Assembly: GCA_001769035.1 (NCBI GenBank)
Contig: MENF01000014.1
Coordinates: forward strand, 1 to 39,437
From: Bacteroidetes bacterium GWA2_32_17
Lineage (GTDB): Bacteria; Bacteroidota; Bacteroidia; Bacteroidales; GWA2-32-17
Length of the DNA: 39,437 nucleotides
Direction of reading: 5' to 3'
A program made the translations under genes and the position numbers. Positions 17,635 through 26,100 of the stretch are shown one piece after another. Numbering within the stretch: the first letter of the stretch is position 1; the number at the start of each line of letters is the position of its first letter. The notes under the pieces were generated by a model. It saw only the letters and a list, made by a program, of their open reading frames with translations. It had not been told where the DNA came from and did no database searches.

Positions 17635-18534
17635 TTATACACCAAAGAAATAATAAAATTTTGGTTGAGTGTTTAATTCTTCTTTTAAAACTAACACACG
17701 TTTATTTTCTAAAATATAACGTATTTCACTTTCCGGGTCTAATAAATTATCGAATTTTCTTGCCCCAACCGGACATATTTCAACACATGAAGGGTATTTC
17801 CCTTCTCTTACACGTTGAACACAAAATGTACATTTTTCGACAACACCTTTAGGCCGAGGTCTATTCCCTAAATAATGAGTTTCTGGATTAATTTCTTCTA
17901 AAGGAATATTAGGTTCACCCCAATTGAAATGTCGAGCACCATAAGGACAAGCAGCCATACAATATCTACATCCAATACACCAATTATAGTCAACTACCAC
18001 AATTCCATCTTCTTCTTGCCAAGTTGCTTTTGTGGGACAAACAGTAATACATTGAGGATTTCTGCATTGCTGACAAGCAACAGGTAAATAAAAATGACCT
18101 GGTTCAGGAACTGTTTCTGGATTATAATGAACTGTAGAGTGAGCAAAATCAATACCTTTTTCTTTTTCCATCTGCAAAACTTGTATCCAGTGAATTTGCG
18201 GATCGCGTGATTGGTTATTTTCTTTTACGCAGGCATATACACATCTTCTGCACCCAATACATCTTGATAAATCAAGTCCATAACCGAACAAGATCCCTTC
18301 AGTTGCAGGTTTGTCAGAAACTTTAAATTTCTTTCCATATTTTTCGTAATATTTCTTTTCAAGATTTTTTACGATTTCATCTTTTTCTTCTTTTGATAAG
18401 GTTTTAAAATTTTGCTGAAGAAACTCTTCTATCTCTTGCGAATTGCAACTTGCCAATGCAGCAGTTCCTAAAGCTAACACGGGCAATTTTTTTAAAAAAT
18501 TACGTCTGGAATTATTTTTTTCGTTATTCTGCAT
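17635..18534 (-). CDS. Tat-exported four-cluster ferredoxin subunit, probable lipoprotein (module 2)
   Basis: A 299-aa iron-sulfur protein. The N-terminus has a twin-arginine motif (NNSRRNFLKK) and then ALASC, a good lipobox, so it is probably a Tat-dependent lipoprotein. A charged helix with QNFKTLSKEEKDEIVKNLE follows before four cysteine groups: CIGCRRCVYAC, CQQCRNPQCITVC, CIGCRYCMAAC and CTFCVQRVREGKYPSCVEIC. The layout resembles DsrO/HmcB-type subunits that pair with DsrP/HmcC-type membrane proteins, and such a gene lies directly downstream. The N-terminal 50 residues are duplicated in the small gene upstream. Confidence 0.9.
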   Translation of the reverse strand: MQNNEKNNSRRNFLKKLPVLALGTAALASCNSQEIEEFLQQNFKTLSKEEKDEIVKNLEKKYYEKYGKKFKVSDKPATEGILFGYGLDLSRCIGCRRCVYACVKENNQSRDPQIHWIQVLQMEKEKGIDFAHSTVHYNPETVPEPGHFYLPVACQQCRNPQCITVCPTKATWQEEDGIVVVDYNWCIGCRYCMAACPYGARHFNWGEPNIPLEEINPETHYLGNRPRPKGVVEKCTFCVQRVREGKYPSCVEICPVGARKFDNLLDPESEIRYILENKRVLVLKEELNTQPKFYYFFGV

Positions 18535-18569
18535 ATTGTTTATATTTATTTCAATATTTCAAGAATCAC

Positions 18570-18785
18570 TTATTTATTAGGTGATAACTCAGGTTTTATA
18601 CTGTTGATTACAGTAAAACTAGAGTTTTTAATGATATTATCAACTTCCGATTTTGATAAAGTTTTAAAATTTTGCTTTTCAATTTTGCTGGTTTTATCAA
18701 CTTTGAAACTCGAAAGAGCAACAAAAGAACCCAAAGCAAAGGTTAATTTCTTAACAAAATCTCTACGTGAATTATTATTTTGCAT
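18570..18785 (-). CDS. 71-aa Tat-signal mini-protein, partial copy of the adjacent ferredoxin N-terminus
   Basis: Residues 1-25 form a twin-arginine signal (NNNSRRDFVKKLTFALGSF) and residues 38-54 (QNFKTLSKSEVDNIIKN) repeat the pre-ferredoxin segment QNFKTLSKEEKDEIVKN of the next gene. There is no cysteine and no iron-sulfur motif, and the chain ends at 71 residues (KPELSPNK). The gene sits between the cytochrome (17 bases before it) and the ferredoxin (35 bases after it) in one apparent operon. The frame is clean, so it is either a functional small exported subunit or chaperone-recruiting leader peptide, or the remnant of a duplicated ferredoxin gene. No named family is recognised. Confidence 0.65.
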   Translation of the reverse strand: MQNNNSRRDFVKKLTFALGSFVALSSFKVDKTSKIEKQNFKTLSKSEVDNIIKNSSFTVINSIKPELSPNK

Positions 18786-18802
18786 AATATTAAATTTAAT
18801 TG

Positions 18803-19351
18803 TTAGAATTTAATATCTTCTTCCCTAACTGGTGGTGGTAAAGGTTTTAAAGGTTTAAACCTAGGTGAATGAGGATTATGGCAATTTACACACAACAAGT
18901 ATAATTTTTTACCATTCCATTCTCCTGTACGTTTTCCATGAACTCCAACCTTCCAGTCGCGATATTTATCGCCATGGCACTGACCACATAATTTATACGA
19001 TTCTTTGAAATCAAGGCGTTTACCACTTGCTAAATGCAAAGAATCTCTATATTGAGTATCATGACAATCGAGACACCATCTATTTTCAGAATCGTGATTA
19101 AACATTGCATCAATATCATCGTGCATATCAACTAATTTTCTTCTTGTAGAATTTGGCTTTAAATCTTTATGACACTCTGAACAAGGAAAAATACCATCAG
19201 AAAATGGAGGAGGAGTAATCGCCATTTCATTTTTAGATGATGAATCAATTTGGGTTATTAAATCAATTTTTAATAATTTTTCTTTTGAATTACTTTCACA
19301 CCCTATAAAAATAATTAAAGACAACGAAAACGATAAAAATAAGAGCTTCAT
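18803..19351 (-). CDS. Tetraheme cytochrome c lipoprotein (module 2)
   Basis: A 182-aa exported cytochrome with a lipoprotein signal (LIIFIGC, Cys19) and four haem c sites: CSECH, CLDCH, CGQCH and CVNCH. The segment HGKRTGEWNGKKLYLLCVNCHNPHSPRFKPL and the proline-rich end (PLPPPVREEDIKF) mark a distinct cytochrome type that accompanies Tat ferredoxin/NrfD pairs. It starts the second module operon: cytochrome, mini-protein, ferredoxin, NrfD. Periplasmic side, electron transfer to or from the ferredoxin; direction not determinable from sequence. Confidence 0.86.
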   Translation of the reverse strand: MKLLFLSFSLSLIIFIGCESNSKEKLLKIDLITQIDSSSKNEMAITPPPFSDGIFPCSECHKDLKPNSTRRKLVDMHDDIDAMFNHDSENRWCLDCHDTQYRDSLHLASGKRLDFKESYKLCGQCHGDKYRDWKVGVHGKRTGEWNGKKLYLLCVNCHNPHSPRFKPLKPLPPPVREEDIKF

Positions 19352-19662
19352 GATTTATTTATTAAAATTTCATTTTTATATTCTATAACATGTTTTTTTG
19401 AAATATCAATTATTGAAAAAATTTACAATTTATTAAAAACACAAAGATAAAATTAAATCAAACGAACAAAAAAATAAAATTTAATTATTTTTACTACAAA
19501 TCAACAAATTTTTTATTTTACTATATTTCAATTGCTTACATTATACTGTTAGAAAGAATTCGAACATTTACCTAAATTCAATACGCTTATTATTAATACA
19601 ATAAAAAATAAATATGTTTTACAACATATTTATTTTACATTGTATTAAATTAAAAATAATTT
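19352..19662. other. Gene-free AT-rich stretch with a long hairpin
   Basis: 311 bases between the seven-haem cytochrome and module 2. Apart from the hairpin at 19595-19646 it is very AT-rich and must hold the promoter of the module 2 operon, although no convincing TTG/TAnnTTTG pair was found. Confidence 0.6.
19595..19646 (-). terminator. Long hairpin after the seven-haem cytochrome gene
   Basis: A perfect 14-base stem (AAAATAAATATGTT, loop TTAC, then its complement) at 19605-19636 is extended, after a two-base mismatch, by eight more pairs (AATACAAT with ATTGTATT). It starts 17 bases after the stop of the minus-strand cytochrome gene. There is no GC-rich stem or clean T-run, so a 3'-end stabilising or terminating role is inferred. 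Confidence 0.55.
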
Positions 19663-21165
19663 TTAGAATAAATTTAAATGGCATTCGGTACAATTAGTAG
19701 TTTTCCACTCTTCTCCAATATCAACTGGATGCACAAATTCTAATGTTCCATTGATTGGAGCGTATTTTATTGTATCTTTTGTTCCAATTCCAACAATAGT
19801 ATGGCAAAGGTTACAATCTTTAGATATTACTTTTCCTTCTTTAGTTTTATGATTATCGTCGTGACATCTGAAACAACCTTTAAATTCAAAATGACCAATA
19901 TTTCTTGGATAAGCAGTGTATCTTACTTTCATTTCGGGAAATGTATTATAAGAAAATTCTGTTTGAATTTGTGAAATTGCATTTTGAATTTGCTTTTGGT
20001 ATTTTGTGAACAAATCGGGATAATTTTTCTTATAATAATCATTAATCTGATTACTAATTCCAAGAAAAGCAGAATCTTTTGTAAAATAAATATCGTTTAA
20101 TGCCTCCATTGATGCTATTTTCAAATAAGGTATTGAAGAAGATATTTTTTTGCCAGCAAAAAGTCCGTTAACATAATGCGATGGAGCTAAATATTCGTGC
20201 GATGGACGATTATGGCAATCCATACAATCCATAATTCTATGTTCTAATTTTTTTAACGAGTCTGGTTTTGGATAATTAGCCGAATCTTGGTCGGTAAAAA
20301 TATATTCCTTTCCTGTAGTTTTGTCTTTATATTTAACCCAAGGTATTGACTGACGTTTAAAATCAGAAGCATATTCTATTTCAACGTTTGGATTAATATG
20401 CCAGTGTATTCCTTCGGTATTTCCTAAAGATGAATGGTCGGCACCAATTCGCATTTTCATTATTAAATCCCATTCAGTATTTGCTGAATCAGATAAATAA
20501 TATTTTTCGTTCCTTATTTTATTTGTATAAAACTTTTGAGGCCAGTGGCATTTTTCGCAAGTTTCGCGTGCTGGTCGCAAGTTTGCTATAGGTGTTTCTA
20601 TTGGTCTTGGGTATGTTCCAAGTAAATATTTATATACTTGCCTCATACCCGAAATTTTTGATTTTACATAAAAATTGGCACCATCTCCAATATGACATTC
20701 TGCGCATTTTACTCTTGCATGTGGCGAATGTTGATAGGCAATATATTCAGGTTCCATTACTTTGTGGCATAGTTTTCCGCAAAATTCTAACGATTCGGTA
20801 TAATGAAATGCTTTATAACTACCCATTATTGTAAATATTATAAAGAAAACTGTAACAACAGAAAAAATTAAAATTCCATTTCTTGTTTTTGGATCTTTTA
20901 AATTTATTATCAATAATTTATCGTCAGAGAGAAATATGCCTTTTTTAATTTTCCTTTTCTTTAAATACATACCAACAGGTATCAAAATCAAGCCTAAAAC
21001 TAAAAAAGCTGGTGTAACCAAATATGCATATAAATCAAAATAAACATTTTCTAAATTGAAAAAATTAATTTGAATTATAAAAAATATTATTGCAAACCAA
21101 GCAATTAAAGCTGTAATCGTTCCTAAATAAGAGATGTAATTAAAATAACTACGTGGTAATTTCAT
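19663..21165 (-). CDS. NapC/NrfH-like seven-haem membrane cytochrome c
   Basis: A 500-aa cytochrome. Three hydrophobic segments lie in the first 130 residues (about 12-35, 43-65 and 98-118). The first haem site is CGKLCH, a CX3CH form followed by KVMEPEYIAYQHSPHARVKCAECH, which is the NapC/NrfH-type quinol-cytochrome signature. Further sites are CAECH, CEKCH, CMDCH, CFRCH, CNLCH and CTECH, giving seven in all. NapC/NrfH proteins oxidise menaquinol and pass electrons to periplasmic partners; this one is more than twice the usual length owing to a C-terminal multihaem half. It lies upstream of module 2 on the same strand but is separated from it by 311 bases and a hairpin. Confidence 0.85.
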   Translation of the reverse strand: MKLPRSYFNYISYLGTITALIAWFAIIFFIIQINFFNLENVYFDLYAYLVTPAFLVLGLILIPVGMYLKKRKIKKGIFLSDDKLLIINLKDPKTRNGILIFSVVTVFFIIFTIMGSYKAFHYTESLEFCGKLCHKVMEPEYIAYQHSPHARVKCAECHIGDGANFYVKSKISGMRQVYKYLLGTYPRPIETPIANLRPARETCEKCHWPQKFYTNKIRNEKYYLSDSANTEWDLIMKMRIGADHSSLGNTEGIHWHINPNVEIEYASDFKRQSIPWVKYKDKTTGKEYIFTDQDSANYPKPDSLKKLEHRIMDCMDCHNRPSHEYLAPSHYVNGLFAGKKISSSIPYLKIASMEALNDIYFTKDSAFLGISNQINDYYKKNYPDLFTKYQKQIQNAISQIQTEFSYNTFPEMKVRYTAYPRNIGHFEFKGCFRCHDDNHKTKEGKVISKDCNLCHTIVGIGTKDTIKYAPINGTLEFVHPVDIGEEWKTTNCTECHLNLF

Positions 21166-21754
21166 TTGTTTATATTTTCTAATTTATTGTTTAAAAATGT
21201 TCAAAAAGTTTATTGTTCAAAAATGTTCATTGTTCTATGTTCAAAAAAGTTTTCAGTTTCGAGTTTATAGTTCACTGCCGACTGCTTACTGCTTACTACA
21301 TACTGCTTACTGTTCACTGCTTGCAGGTTTTTCTTCAATCTTGTTTTCCCAATCTATTCAATCTTTCTTCCCAATCTTATCAATCTTATCTTCCCAATCT
21401 TGTTTTTTCAATCTTCTTAATAATCACTTCATCGTGTGTTTAAAATCAATCATGGATGCTTCAAAAAATAATATTTTAATAATTAAAACCATGCAAAAGT
21501 ATTTTTTTTTAAATCAAAATAAAATGTTATATAACATAATATTTTTTTGTTTGTTTTTAATGTTCATAAACATAATTAAATATGATATTAAACATTGTAA
21601 ATATAATCAACATTTTTTTACTTTGATATATATAATCCGATTAATAAATAAAATATAGTTAAACCTTAAACAGACAAAAAACAATAAAATAGTTTCACAA
21701 GCATATATTTAACTAAACACAAATGATGAATACAATGATTTTATAATTAGTAAA
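21166..21754. other. Intergenic region between divergent cytochrome and Crp/Fnr genes
   Basis: 589 bases. The left part (21195-21440) is a low-complexity repeat; the rest is AT-rich. An open frame of 153 codons at 21197-21658 starts in the repeat and codes for monotonous Phe/Cys/Tyr/Leu peptide, so it is not called a gene. It must contain the divergent promoters, but none could be fixed. Confidence 0.65.
21195..21440. repeat. Low-complexity tandem/degenerate repeat
   Basis: Three degenerate blocks follow one another: TGTTCAAAAA(A/T)GTT-type units (21197-21250), units of CTGCTTACTGCTTAC and CACTGC (about 21270-21325), and TTCCCAATCTT-type units (about 21330-21420). Such simple degenerate repeats recur between genes of Bacteroidota and invade non-coding DNA. 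Confidence 0.65.
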
Positions 21755-22477
21755 ATGACAAATCTTAATTGTGAACAATGTGATGTATTGAATAAATCTA
21801 TTTTTAGTGCAATAGAATTATGTGGCATAAAGTATATATCCAATAAAAAGTGTTGTATATCATATAAAAAGGGGATGTCAATTTTTTGTTCAGGAACAAT
21901 GCCAAGTGGAATATATTGTCTTAACAAGGGCAAAGTAAAAATTCATATATATGGTTCTATTAAAGAACATATTATCCGATTTGTAATGCCCGGACATCTC
22001 TTTGGATTAGGAACCATATTTACTAACCATTTTTATTGTTGTGCCACAGCCATAGAAGATTCTACTGTATGCAAAATAAATAAAGAAGATTTCCTTAGTA
22101 TTCTTAACGGCTATCCCAATCTTTCATTAGAATTGATGACTGTTTTGGGGCAACATGTAGAGTATTCCAATAATAAGATTATTTCGATAGCCGAGAAATC
22201 TGTTCGTGAGAGATTAGCTGAAGGACTGCTATCTGTTTATAATACTTTTTATGATGAATTTCCTGTTTCCAACGCAGATATTTCCGATAAGGCAATTACC
22301 CTTTCAAGGGAAGATATTGCCAACTTTATTAATACTTCCACCGAATCTGTTATCCGCACACTTTCCGAACTTAAAAACGAAGGTTATATTATTATCAAAG
22401 GTCGGAGTATTTTTCTTAAAAATATTAAAGGATTAATGAAAATTGCAGGCATAAATGTTGAATCCATGACCTATTAG
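21755..22477 (+). CDS. Crp/Fnr-family transcriptional regulator
   Basis: A 240-aa regulator. Residues about 25-145 form a cyclic-nucleotide-binding-type beta roll (KKGMSIFCSGTMPSGIYCLNKGKVKIH). A long helix follows, then a winged helix-turn-helix at about 180-225, LSREDIANFINTSTESVIRTLSELKNEGYI, with the recognition helix STESVIRTLSEL. Cysteines are abundant near the N-terminus (C6, C9, C23, C33, C34, C45, C55), and the C6-x2-C9 pair recalls FNR, but the exact FNR spacing is not present, so a [4Fe-4S] oxygen sensor is possible and unproven. It stands between the cytochrome modules and the formate dehydrogenase genes and is the obvious candidate regulator of either. Start: ATG 21755 keeps the CxxC. 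Confidence 0.88.
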   Translation: MTNLNCEQCDVLNKSIFSAIELCGIKYISNKKCCISYKKGMSIFCSGTMPSGIYCLNKGKVKIHIYGSIKEHIIRFVMPGHLFGLGTIFTNHFYCCATAIEDSTVCKINKEDFLSILNGYPNLSLELMTVLGQHVEYSNNKIISIAEKSVRERLAEGLLSVYNTFYDEFPVSNADISDKAITLSREDIANFINTSTESVIRTLSELKNEGYIIIKGRSIFLKNIKGLMKIAGINVESMTY

Positions 22478-22619
22478 CAATTTGTTAACTTTTTTAAATC
22501 TATTCATTAGGCGGGACTATTAATATTTACTGATGATTAATGAACTGATGATTAAAAAATTTAATTTTGTGGTTAATCTTACAGTATAAGTGGTAAACAG
22601 AGCACTATGCTGCAATCTG

Positions 22620-22730
22620 TTGCAAGGTACCGTAGCAAAGTGAGCGTTTTAATATGGTATATTGCAAGGTACCGTGGCAAAGAAAGCATTTTACTGCAAT
22701 ATATTAAAAAGGTACTGTAGCAAAGTGAAG
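22620..22730. repeat. Three imperfect direct repeats with a 42-43 base period
   Basis: The core GGTACCGTAGCAAAG (22626), GGTACCGTGGCAAAG (22668) and GGTACTGTAGCAAAG (22711) recurs at 42 and 43 bases. Between copies, the flanking sequence with TGCAAT and GCATTTTA or GCGTTTTA is also partly shared. Too few copies and too degenerate for CRISPR. Confidence 0.65.
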
Positions 22731-23131
22731 CAAGAATAAAGAAAAGTTATCATAAACAACCTAATGAAACCTATCAACTTGGATAATATAGCATGCCCCT
22801 TTGAATCAACCTATTAACTAAATGAGATTGCTTCGGTCATTCCTTCCCTACCAATGACGCACATGGCTTTATTATCTATCAATTTATTTCTAATTGTAAC
22901 GCTTTGCTATGTTCAATAATGGAACATCTACAATGTTCTTTTTAAACTCGTTGTGTTTTTACAATAAACATATATTTTGCTCGTAGAGTATTAATTATTG
23001 TAATAGAACGCATATCATAATAAAGTATGGTGTAAAAACATATTTTATTCTTAATTATCATCATAATTATTTTTTTTTAATGACTGTAATATTGTAACGT
23101 TTTTTAATTAATTATTTAATATAAATCTTTT

Positions 23132-23138
23132 AGGAGGT
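23132..23138 (+). promoter_or_regulatory. Strong Shine-Dalgarno before formate dehydrogenase alpha
   Basis: AGGAGGT ends six bases before the ATG at 23145. It fixes the start and is unusual here: most genes in this window, as in most Bacteroidota, have no such site. Confidence 0.8.
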
Positions 23139-23144
23139 AATTAT

Positions 23145-26100
23145 ATGGAAATGAACAGAAGGTCTTTTTTTAAACGAAGTATTTTTACTCTTGGTACGGC
23201 AATAATAGTATTTGGTTTTCCAGACGTAGCATGGGCAGAAAAGAAAAAGTTTAAAACCACCTTAACAAAGGAAACTACAACAATTTGTCCTTATTGCGGA
23301 GTTGGTTGTGGTTTAATTGTTTCTACCAGAGATGGGAAAATAATAAATATTGAAGGAGATGCAAACCATCCTATTAATGAAGGTGCATTATGTTCAAAAG
23401 GTTCTGCTCTTTTTCAGGTAGTATCTAATGAACGCCGTTTAAACTCTGTTCTTTACAGAGCACCAGGCTCTTCAAAATGGGAGAAAAAAGACTGGACTTG
23501 GGCTTTAGAAAAAATAGCAAAGAACATAAAAGATACACGCGAACGTACTTTTGTGAAAGAAAAAGATGGTAAAATTGTAAACCGTACCGATGGTATAGCA
23601 CAACTTGGCGGTGCAGCACACGATACCGAAGAGTGCTATCTTTTATCTAAATTTGCACGAGCTCTCGGTATATACTGGCTCGACCATCAAGCACGATTAT
23701 GCCACTCTTCTACAGTTGCCGCACTTGCTGCTTCTTTCGGAAGAGGTGCTATGACAAATCATTACAACGACCTTCAAAATTCTGATGTCATTATGGTTAT
23801 GGGTTCTAATATTGTAGAAATGCACCCTATGGCAGCAAGATGGATAATGAAAGCTAAAGAAAAAGGAGCAAAAATAATATCATCCGACCCACGCTTTACC
23901 CGAACATCTTCTATTGCCGATATTTATACTCAATTTCGTTCAGGAACTGATATTGCTTATGTAGGCGGTATGATTAACTATGCTTTACAACATGACAGAA
24001 TTCAAAAAAATTATGTGTTAAATAGCACTAATGCTTCATTTATAATAAACGATAAGTATAGTTTTAATGACGGTCTTTTTGCAGGGTATAATCCAGAAAA
24101 AAGAAATTATGATAAAAGTTTATGGAAATATGACCTGGATGCTGATGGAATTCCTAAGCGTGATAATACTTTGCAAGACCCAAGATGTGTTTTTCAATTG
24201 ATGAAGAAACATTACCAAAGATACGATGTTGATACGGTTTGTAATATTACAGGTGTAAATAAAGAAAAATATCTCGAAGTTTGCGATTTGTTTACAAGCA
24301 CTTATCCCGAAGATAAATCGGCTACATGGTGTTATGCTATGGGATCTACACAGCATACTATTGGAACACAATATATCCGCTCATATTCAGTAATTCAATT
24401 ACTTCTTGGTAATATTGGAATAGCAGGAGGTGGTATTAATGCACTTCGTGGAGAATCAAATGTTCAGGCATCAACTGATATGGCTTTACTTTATCATATT
24501 TTACCAGGATATCTTACTGCTCCGTCACCTGATGATGTTGACCTGAAAACTTATATTGAAAAATATACTCCAAAATCAAACGATAAAAAATCGGCTAACT
24601 GGTGGGGTAATTATTCAAAATACATAACTAGTTTGCTTAAAGCATGGTGGGGCGAAAATGCACAGAAAGATACCGAAGGCGGTTTCTGTTATAATTATTT
24701 ACCAAAAAAATCAGGACTACATGACCATATGCAGATTTTTGAAAATATGTATAAAGGGAAAATAGAAGGATTAATAGCATGGGGTCAAAATCCTGCTGTC
24801 GGAGGTCCCAACTCAGAAAAAGAAAGAAAAGCATTAGATAAGTTAAAATGGCTTGTTGTTGCAGAATTATGGGAAACTGAAACAGCCCAGTTCTGGAAAC
24901 GACCAGGTGTAAATTCTGCTGATATAAAAACTGAAGTATTTTTGTTACCTGCATGTTCATCGGTCGAAAAAGAAGGTTCTGTTAGTAATTCGGGACGCTG
25001 GGCACAATGGAGATATGCTGCTATTCACCCTGGTGATGCCGATTGGCATGGTGATGCACGTTCCGATTTATGGATTGTTGATGCACTATTTAAAGGTATC
25101 AAAAAAGAATATCAGAAAACCGCCGGCGTATTCCCCGACCCAATACTTAAGTTAAACTGGAATTATGGAACAGGCGATGAAATAGATGTTAATAAAGAAC
25201 CCAGTGCTCATTTTGTAGCATCTGAAATTAATGGATATTTTATTGAAAACGGACAAAGGAAAGGGCAGGTTCCAGGGTTTGCCAAATTAATGAATGATGG
25301 TACAACTGCGTGCGGAAACTGGGTATATTGTGCCGGTTATGTTAACTGGAGCGATACCGAAGGAAAAGATAAAACAGCACCAAATTATGTTAAGAATGAA
25401 CTCGGAGAATTTTCAAACCGGTATGCAAAACGAATTGCCGAAAAAGACGAACCGAAAGCACAACAACTTATTGCAGAGGGAAGAGCACCTGGCATGAACC
25501 TTAACTGGTCGTGGTGCTGGCCCGTTAACCGCAGAATTCTTTATAACAGAGCTTCGGTTGATAGCGAAGGAAAACCTCTGAACCCAAAACGTTGGGTAAT
25601 ACGATGGAACCCTGCATTAGCAGAAGGTAAAGGTGCTTTTGAAGGTGATGTTCCCGATGGTCCATGGGCACCAAGCGAAAAATATCCATTCATAATGTGT
25701 GAAGAAGGTGTTGGAAGATTGTTTTCAGCAAAACCAAACGAGGGACCTTTTCCTGAACATTATGAACCATTAGAATCACCTGTTTTAAAAAATCCTTTCT
25801 CGGGACAGATGATAAATCCTGTAATTGTTCTCTTCCATCAAGGAGATGCATTGAACAAAGAATTAAATACTATCGGCACATCTGCTCAATTTCCTATTGT
25901 TGCAACAACTATGAGGGTAACCGAACATTGGCAGGCAGGAGCAATGACAAGAAATCTTCCGTGGCAGGCAGAGTTAGTACCAGACCTTTTTGTAGAAATC
26001 AGTGAAGAATTAGCTTCCGAGAAAAGCATAAAAAATGGAGATAAAGTAGCTGTTTCTTCGGCACGTGGAAAAATTTCAGCTTACGCTCTGGTTACAAGAC

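Larger units (their letters stand above)
22478..23144. other. Long leader/intergenic region before the formate dehydrogenase genes
   Basis: 667 bases without a gene. It contains two CTGATGATTAA copies 15 bases apart (22530-22555), a repeat array (22620-22730), a GTCATT/AATGAC hairpin in a GATTGCTTCGGTC repeat fragment (22821-22860), an ATGTTC/GAACAT hairpin (22909-22927) and ends in a strong Shine-Dalgarno. No FNR-type TTGATnnnnATCAA box was found. Confidence 0.6.

Noticed and set aside
21197-21658. 153-codon open frame on the plus strand
   Set aside because: It starts in the low-complexity repeat and gives a monotonous Phe/Tyr/Cys/Leu sequence; overlapping frames in the same stretch are equally open.
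22620-22730. CRISPR array
   Set aside because: Only three degenerate copies, shared sequence between copies, and no cas genes.
22478-23144. FNR-type operator (TTGATnnnnATCAA) before the formate dehydrogenase genes
   Set aside because: No half-site pair with proper spacing was found by eye; the regulator's site may differ.
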